Translations under genes and position numbers: made by a program
Shown: positions 49,205 through 53,091 of the stretch, piece by piece
Numbering within the stretch: position 1 is the first letter of the stretch
Layout of the letters: each line of letters starts with the position of its first letter
Assembly: GCA_009693045.1 (NCBI GenBank)
Contig: SHXZ01000003.1
Span: 1-53,091 of the forward strand
Length of the DNA: 53,091 nt
DNA from: Dehalococcoidia bacterium
GTDB taxonomy: Bacteria > Chloroflexota > Dehalococcoidia > Lucifugimonadales > SHYT01
Reading direction: 5' to 3'
The notes under the pieces: model-generated
What the model saw: the letters and a program-made list of their open reading frames with translations, nothing else
The model's database searches: none
What the model was told of the DNA's origin: nothing

Positions 49205-49363
49205 AGGCACACCTTCAGTTTGACATTTTGACATTGACGCGCCGGAGAGATTACCCTTTCACCGGGCCGCAGGCAGGATAACACCAGGCCAGGAGCGTGT
49301 CAATCGCCGCGTTCCCGGCCACCAGCCCCTCACGGCGTGCGTCCTCGTGGTATCCTCACATGC

Positions 49364-50032
49364 ATGCGAAAAAGTGAGCAAGCTCCATCGGCGATCAGCC
49401 GCCAAGCCCTATGGTTTCTCAGCGCGGCAGCCCTCGCTGTTTGGCTGTTAATGCTCTGGGCCACCCTCCGTTCAGAGCCGCCAGGGTGGGAGAAGACGGG
49501 CTACGAGTGGGCGCGCTCGTGGGACGTTCCAGGCCTTACAGGATTCCTTAGCGCCATCACATGGATCAGCAACACCACCGTTGCCGTGGCGTACGGCGCC
49601 GTGCTCATCGTGGCGCTGGCGGCACTGCGGCGGCTGCGATTGGCGGCCCTGTTCCTCGCGGCAGGCATCCTTGACCTGCTCAACAGCACAGTCCTGCAAG
49701 CCCTTATCGGTCGTCCCAGGCCCGACCTCCTCGTACGCGCCGCCAACGACGGCTTCCCCAGCGGCCACGCTTTCCACTCCGTCCTCTTCTTCGGGCTCGT
49801 GGTCGCCGTTCTTCTCCTGCCACACCTCCACAACAGGTGGTCCCGTACGGGGCTCATCGTGCTGTGGCTTGCCTTCGTGCTTGCCACCGGCCTCTCGCGC
49901 GTCCACCTGGGCTTCCACCAGCCCCTGGATGTCCTCGGCGGATACCTGCTTGCGGGGCTGGCGCTAGGAGTCGTACTGTTCGCCAACTCCCGTATTCCCG
50001 CGCCGACGCCAAAACAAAGCCAGCCCTCCTGA
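49364..50032 (+). CDS. PAP2-family phosphatase (membrane)
   Basis: A 222-residue integral membrane phosphatase with about five or six hydrophobic segments. Catalytic motifs are LQALIGRPRPD (motif 1, where the usual leading lysine is replaced by Gln), PSGHAFHS (motif 2) and SRVHLGFHQPLDVLGG (motif 3). Such enzymes dephosphorylate undecaprenyl diphosphate or phosphatidate-type lipids at the outer face of the membrane. The ATG at 49364 is preferred to a GTG at 49337; neither has a strong ribosome binding site. The stop lies in the loop region of a terminator hairpin. Confidence 0.82.
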   Translation: MRKSEQAPSAISRQALWFLSAAALAVWLLMLWATLRSEPPGWEKTGYEWARSWDVPGLTGFLSAITWISNTTVAVAYGAVLIVALAALRRLRLAALFLAAGILDLLNSTVLQALIGRPRPDLLVRAANDGFPSGHAFHSVLFFGLVVAVLLLPHLHNRWSRTGLIVLWLAFVLATGLSRVHLGFHQPLDVLGGYLLAGLALGVVLFANSRIPAPTPKQSQPS

Positions 50033-50045
50033 CGAAGGGCTGGCT
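50018..50045. terminator. bidirectional terminator between PAP2 and flavin reductase genes
   Basis: AGCCAGCCCT (50018-50027) pairs perfectly with AGGGCTGGCT (50036-50045) around an 8-base loop that contains the PAP2 TGA. On the minus strand the stem is followed by TTGTTTT, a good T-run for the converging flavin reductase gene. Confidence 0.65.
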
Positions 50046-50074
50046 CGTGAAGGCTCTAGACGTTAGGGCTACGG

Positions 50075-50590
50075 TTACGAGTTGCTGTACCTCGGCGCGG
50101 CCACCGGCGTGGGCGGCAGCTTATGCCACTTGGTGTCATAGAAGATCAGCGGCATCCCGTCCGACACCTCAATCTCTTCCACCTGGCTAATGAACAGGAT
50201 GTGGTCTCCCTCGTCGTGCGTGGCCACCACCTTGCAGTCAAAGTACGCTAGGGCGCCCTCAACCTTGTACGATTCGCCGTGCTTTGTGAAGCGGGCGGGC
50301 GCAGGCGCGGTTCGATCGCCGGGCCGCTTCGCGTAGTACACGCCGATTTCCTGCTGGCTATCGGCGAGGAAGCTCATCCCGTACCGACGTGACTTCTGCA
50401 AGTAGCCCAGCGTCAGCGCGTGATGGCCTACGGACAGCAGATTCAGCAGCGGCTCCAAGGAGACGGAGACGACTCCGTTGGCCGTCATCGCGTGGACTTC
50501 GCCCTTGTCATCAAGCGTCGTGATGACCGTGACCCCCGTGGGGAACTTTCCCCACGCTTTTCGGAAAGAGTCCTTGTTCGCGGCCAACAT
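50075..50590 (-). CDS. flavin reductase-like domain protein
   Basis: A 171-residue FMN-binding split-barrel protein: FRKAWGKFPTGVTVITT at the N-terminus, HAMTANGVVSVSLEPLLNLLSV, and the later DHILFISQVEEIEV, the standard run of the HpaC/NtaB-type short-chain flavin reductases. It would use NAD(P)H to reduce free flavin for a partner monooxygenase; the luciferase-like enzyme at 4.4 kb is a possible but unproven partner. The ATG at 50590 follows AGGAGGTAG. Confidence 0.87.
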   Translation of the reverse strand: MLAANKDSFRKAWGKFPTGVTVITTLDDKGEVHAMTANGVVSVSLEPLLNLLSVGHHALTLGYLQKSRRYGMSFLADSQQEIGVYYAKRPGDRTAPAPARFTKHGESYKVEGALAYFDCKVVATHDEGDHILFISQVEEIEVSDGMPLIFYDTKWHKLPPTPVAAPRYSNS

Positions 50591-50664
50591 CTACCTCCTA
50601 ATGCGGAATCCACTCAGCGCGATTATAGCGGGCTACGCGTTTTTTGCATAGGCAAACAGCATCT

Positions 50665-50815
50665 GGTTCTCTCGCATTGAGGTTGATAGCACCGAATACC
50701 ATGCTACCCTCCCGCTCATTTCCCATCTCCATGCGATGGAGAGGGGGTAGGGGTGAGGTTGGCGGGGTTTTGCGGGGCGTCCCTCCGGTCAACTCAACAC
50801 CAACGCAAGCGAGCC
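50665..50815. mobile_element. MITE-like repeat, family C, copy 2
   Basis: About 151 bases with inverted ends GGTTCTCTCGCATTGAGGTT and CAACACCAACGCAAGCGAGCC (16 of 23 positions pair). The interior has CCATCTCCATGCGATGGAGA followed by GGGGGTAGGGGTGAGG, as in copies 1 and 3. It lies just after the M28 peptidase gene, in the gap to the flavin reductase gene. Confidence 0.55.
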
Positions 50816-50842
50816 GGTTATCTCCAGTGGAGGCTTCCGTCG

Positions 50843-52249
50843 TTATCGTTGGCCGAGCGCCTCCAGGTACCCCAAGACGAGAGCCGCCGTCTGCCCCAGT
50901 CGCAGCGGTTCCAGCCTATCCACCGTGTCTTCGGGCGTGTGGATGACCGAAAAGTCAGGGGTGGTGAGAATGACGGCCGGTATGCCCTCCCTGGTGAACG
51001 AGAGATGATCACTGGATACATCACCGCTCACGACGCCAAGGCTCAGACCCATGGACGCTGCCTGGGCCTTCAGGTCCTGGGCCAGGGCAGCATCGCCAAG
51101 CGCGCCAATCAGCGCCTGAGCGCCAACCACATCCAGGTTCATGACCGCCTTGATCCGGCTCCGCTCCTCAGCCGGCAGCGACTCAACGTACCTCCTGCTT
51201 CCCCACAACCCAAGCTCTTCCGCCCCAAAGCCGACCAGCCGGACGGTAAACGGATACCGCTTCCTGGCGATCTCCTTGGCGAGCGTCAGGAGCACTGCCA
51301 CGCCCGAGCCGTTATCGTTCGCTCCGGGGACCCCGGGAATCGTGTCGTAATGGCCGCCGACAATGACGATCCCGCCTTTGTTATTCGCTGGGTTATTCGC
51401 TGGGTTGTTCGCAGGCAACTCGGCGATGACGTTGGCACTCGGCAGCTGCACCCGTTTGATGGCAACCCTTACCATCACCTCTCCCTGCGCCAGAAGCTCC
51501 TTGAGCGATTGACCATCGTCACGACTAATGCCGACGACGGGAATGCCCACTCCAGCCAGAAGCGAGCCGAAGAGCGGCCCCGCTGCGTTGTTCGACACCA
51601 CCAGCGCTAAAGCACCTGCGCGTGCGGCGTTCTCCGCCTTCTCCTGGAACCGTATCTCCCCACGCTCAAACAGCGCAACCTTCCGCTTCAGACCCCCCGT
51701 CGGCAGGTCAGCCGCTTTGCCCAGCCCACCAAAGATGAGTACCCCCTGGCCAATTCCTTCGTCGCTGCCGATCATGGGCTCGGCGCTCACATCGCGCGCG
51801 GCAGGCGCGGTCACGGTGAGCCTCGGCTCCGAACGGAGCATCACAACGACCGAGAACCCCTGCTGCTGGACCTGCAGACCCGCAGCCTGAAACTCCTGCG
51901 CAAGAAACGCCGCTGCTTTTTGCTCCCCTCCTGACTCGGTGTCTCGTGGGCCTAGCTCCGTGGAAAGCACGCGGACGTACCGGAGCGCCTCCGCCCCCAA
52001 CGCCTCCGTGGTCGGCGCGTTGTCCGCGCCCGTCGCTGCCGGGGCCACGCCCGCCTGCGAGCTCGGCGTAGCTCCGGCAGCGACGGGCGGTACGGTTTGA
52101 GTGGAGGACCCTGACTCGGCGCCCTGACTGCTCGCGCAGGCGACGCCGGACAGCGCGATCAGAAACCCGGCGATCCCCACGCCCAGCAAGCGGCGGAAGC
52201 CCCGCGACTCATCGGCGATTACCCCGATTAGAATCCCGTCTGTTTGCAT
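50843..52249 (-). CDS. secreted M28-family zinc aminopeptidase
   Basis: A 468-residue exported peptidase. The N-terminus has a signal segment (RRLLGVGIAGFLIALSGVAC) whose cysteine may be a lipid anchor, although GVAC is a weak lipobox. A Pro/Ala/Ser/Thr-rich linker follows. The two-zinc M28 ligands are present: His and Asp in GGHYDT, Asp in GANDNGSG, the Glu pair in GAEELG, Asp in NLDVVG and His in IHTPEDTVDRL. A PA-type insert (about residues 170-270) precedes the catalytic part. A 12-base tandem repeat encodes PANN three times. The ATG at 52249 follows AAAGGCG; the much longer open frame upstream crosses a repeat and is not real. Confidence 0.85.
   Translation of the reverse strand: MQTDGILIGVIADESRGFRRLLGVGIAGFLIALSGVACASSQGAESGSSTQTVPPVAAGATPSSQAGVAPAATGADNAPTTEALGAEALRYVRVLSTELGPRDTESGGEQKAAAFLAQEFQAAGLQVQQQGFSVVVMLRSEPRLTVTAPAARDVSAEPMIGSDEGIGQGVLIFGGLGKAADLPTGGLKRKVALFERGEIRFQEKAENAARAGALALVVSNNAAGPLFGSLLAGVGIPVVGISRDDGQSLKELLAQGEVMVRVAIKRVQLPSANVIAELPANNPANNPANNKGGIVIVGGHYDTIPGVPGANDNGSGVAVLLTLAKEIARKRYPFTVRLVGFGAEELGLWGSRRYVESLPAEERSRIKAVMNLDVVGAQALIGALGDAALAQDLKAQAASMGLSLGVVSGDVSSDHLSFTREGIPAVILTTPDFSVIHTPEDTVDRLEPLRLGQTAALVLGYLEALGQR
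51378..51417. repeat. 12-bp tandem repeat inside the peptidase gene
   Basis: Three consecutive copies of a 12-base unit (TTATTCGCTGGG and variants), encoding PANNPANNPANN in the loop just before the zinc-binding GGHYDT strand. Such short in-frame repeats can expand or contract by slippage and would only lengthen a surface loop. Confidence 0.75.
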
Positions 52250-52829
52250 CGGAACGCCTTTGCTCAACGGTGCCCCACGGTACAAAAGAGGCCTTGATGG
52301 CATGAGCTCACACATCCTCCACGTAAACATCCTGACGCTGGAACAGTAAACAATCTTACGTCTTCTCAGGCCCTGCGGATTCGCGTCGTCGTCATCACAC
52401 GCCACGCCTTCCGACCCCTCTTCGCGCCTATAAACGGTTCTCTTGCAGTGATGTAGATATGCCTTCCTGGTGCAGTAGTCGTCCCCTACATTCCCCCTCT
52501 CCATCACATGGAGAGGGGGAATGTAGGGGTGAGGTTGGGGCGGTTGGGTGGGGGCGCCTTCCATCCCGATCAACACGAACGCAGGAGAACCCTATAGACC
52601 TCCTCGATTGCCCTGTTCTCATCAGTCATGGCGCATCCTGCTCACAGCGCGTTTGTACCGCCTGAACCCCAATTTGACCGAGAGGTTTCCGCTTGATACC
52701 CTGAGCTGGTCGGCGTTGCACCGCAAACCGCTCACCTCAAGAATACCCAAGAGGACTGGCAACCGGGCCTGCTCGCCTCTCGACTCCATTCAATTTGCTC
52801 AGCGTATCCTGAAAGTGAGGCCCCTCATC
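52250..52829. other. intergenic region with a family C repeat
   Basis: A 580-base gap between the divergent peptidase and protease genes. It holds the family C repeat at 52436-52591. The remaining parts should contain both promoters but no convincing -35/-10 pair stands out. The long minus-strand frame across it is the false upstream extension of the peptidase gene. Confidence 0.5.
52436..52591. mobile_element. MITE-like repeat, family C, copy 3
   Basis: About 156 bases with inverted ends GGTTCTCTTGCAGTGATGTA and GATCAACACGAACGCAGGAG(AACC), 17 of 23 positions pairing. The interior contains ATTCCCCCTCTCCATCACAT and its complement GAGAGGGGGAAT as a perfect hairpin. It lies in the same orientation as copy 2 on the other side of the peptidase gene. 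Confidence 0.6.
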
Positions 52830-53091
52830 ATGCCTGAAGCATTGAAACCATCCTCGGTCCGCCGGATCTGCGACCCCGCCATGTTTGATTTCAAGACCAC
52901 CGTTGAGATTGACCCCTTACCGGCCATCGTGGGCCAGGACCGCGCTCTCCAGGCGCTCCAATTTGGCCTGGACATGCTCCAGCCGGGGTTCAACATCTTC
53001 GTCAGCGGCGCACCGGGCACGGGGAAAGCCCACGCAGTCCAGCGATACCTCCACGACCGCGCCGAGTCCCAGCCTGTCCCCAATGATTGGT
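52830..53091 (+). CDS. Lon-like AAA protease, N-terminal part (runs off the window)
   Basis: The first 87 residues of a protein continuing beyond the window. RRICDPAMFDFKTTVEIDPL, then VGQDRALQALQFGLDM and GFNIFVSGAPGTGK match the N-terminus of Lon-related AAA proteases (LonB/LonC-like, AAA_32 type) that lack the classical Lon N-domain. The P-loop is GAPGTGKA, with Ala67 instead of Ser/Thr; this position varies in the family as I recall it. The ATG at 52830 follows GTGAGG. Its proteolytic Ser-Lys dyad lies outside the window. Confidence 0.8.
   Translation, partial: MPEALKPSSVRRICDPAMFDFKTTVEIDPLPAIVGQDRALQALQFGLDMLQPGFNIFVSGAPGTGKAHAVQRYLHDRAESQPVPNDW

Noticed and set aside
52250-52576. N-terminal extension of the M28 peptidase
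   Set aside because: The open frame continues 109 codons upstream but runs through a family C repeat and has no ribosome binding site, while the ATG at 52249 is followed by a proper signal segment.
50665-52591. Classical composite transposon around the M28 peptidase
   Set aside because: The flanking repeats are too short to encode a transposase and none is present between them; only a MITE-flanked gene can be claimed.

Overview
The window looks like a chromosomal segment of a GC-rich bacterium, most likely a Chloroflexota member of the Dehalococcoidia/SAR202 kind. This is an inference from gene content and protein character (single-copy rpoB-rpoC, a luciferase-like monooxygenase, a DRTGG-domain ATPase, holB followed by a PSP1 gene, a hopanoid cluster); no 16S rRNA gene is present to confirm it. 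There are about 37 intact or 3'-partial protein genes, several gene remnants, one tRNA (Asp), no rRNA and no CRISPR array.

Layout. 0.4-2.7 kb: a thiamine-diphosphate enzyme resembling oxalyl-CoA decarboxylase, beside the C-terminal stump of a family III CoA-transferase. 3.1-5.7 kb: DinB-like, carboxymuconolactone decarboxylase-like and luciferase-like monooxygenase genes. 5.7-7.0 kb: a decayed region holding gene relics, ending in tRNA-Asp, with a duplicate of the tRNA 3' end 0.9 kb away. 7.0-10.5 kb: a copper module (csoR, two-HMA copA, small membrane protein). 10.6-18.7 kb: rpoB and rpoC behind a strong sigma70-type promoter. 18.9-20.9 kb: DRTGG ATPase and fabI, closed by a palindromic terminator. 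20.9-27.2 kb: an epimerase overlapping a conserved unknown, a nonsense-interrupted methyltransferase, a methyltransferase-like unknown, and a sugar-type operon (hydroxyacid dehydrogenase homologue without two catalytic residues, FGGY kinase, class II aldolase). 27.5-38.1 kb: a nine-gene hopanoid cluster, all on the minus strand: prenyl synthase, hpnH, hpnG, hpnA, shc, yjbQ, hpnC, hpnD, hpnE. 38.3-43.7 kb: DUF4389, lysA, VOC protein, chrA, holB and a truncated PSP1 gene. 43.8-46 kb: a two-gene ABC-2 exporter. 46.7-53.1 kb: a conserved unknown, etfA/etfB, PAP2 phosphatase, flavin reductase, a secreted M28 peptidase and the start of a Lon-like AAA protease.

The hopanoid genes together could make C35 ribosylhopane precursors from prenyl diphosphate: HpnC, HpnD and HpnE give squalene, Shc cyclises it, HpnH adds adenosine and HpnG removes adenine. 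The most distinctive non-coding feature is a dense set of small repeats: three families of MITE-like elements with degenerate terminal inverted repeats, a 27-bp motif that is present in one member of a repeat pair and absent from the other, and many GTAGGGGC...GCCCCTAC palindromes. Many of these sit directly against stop codons, and one appears to supply the etfA stop codon.
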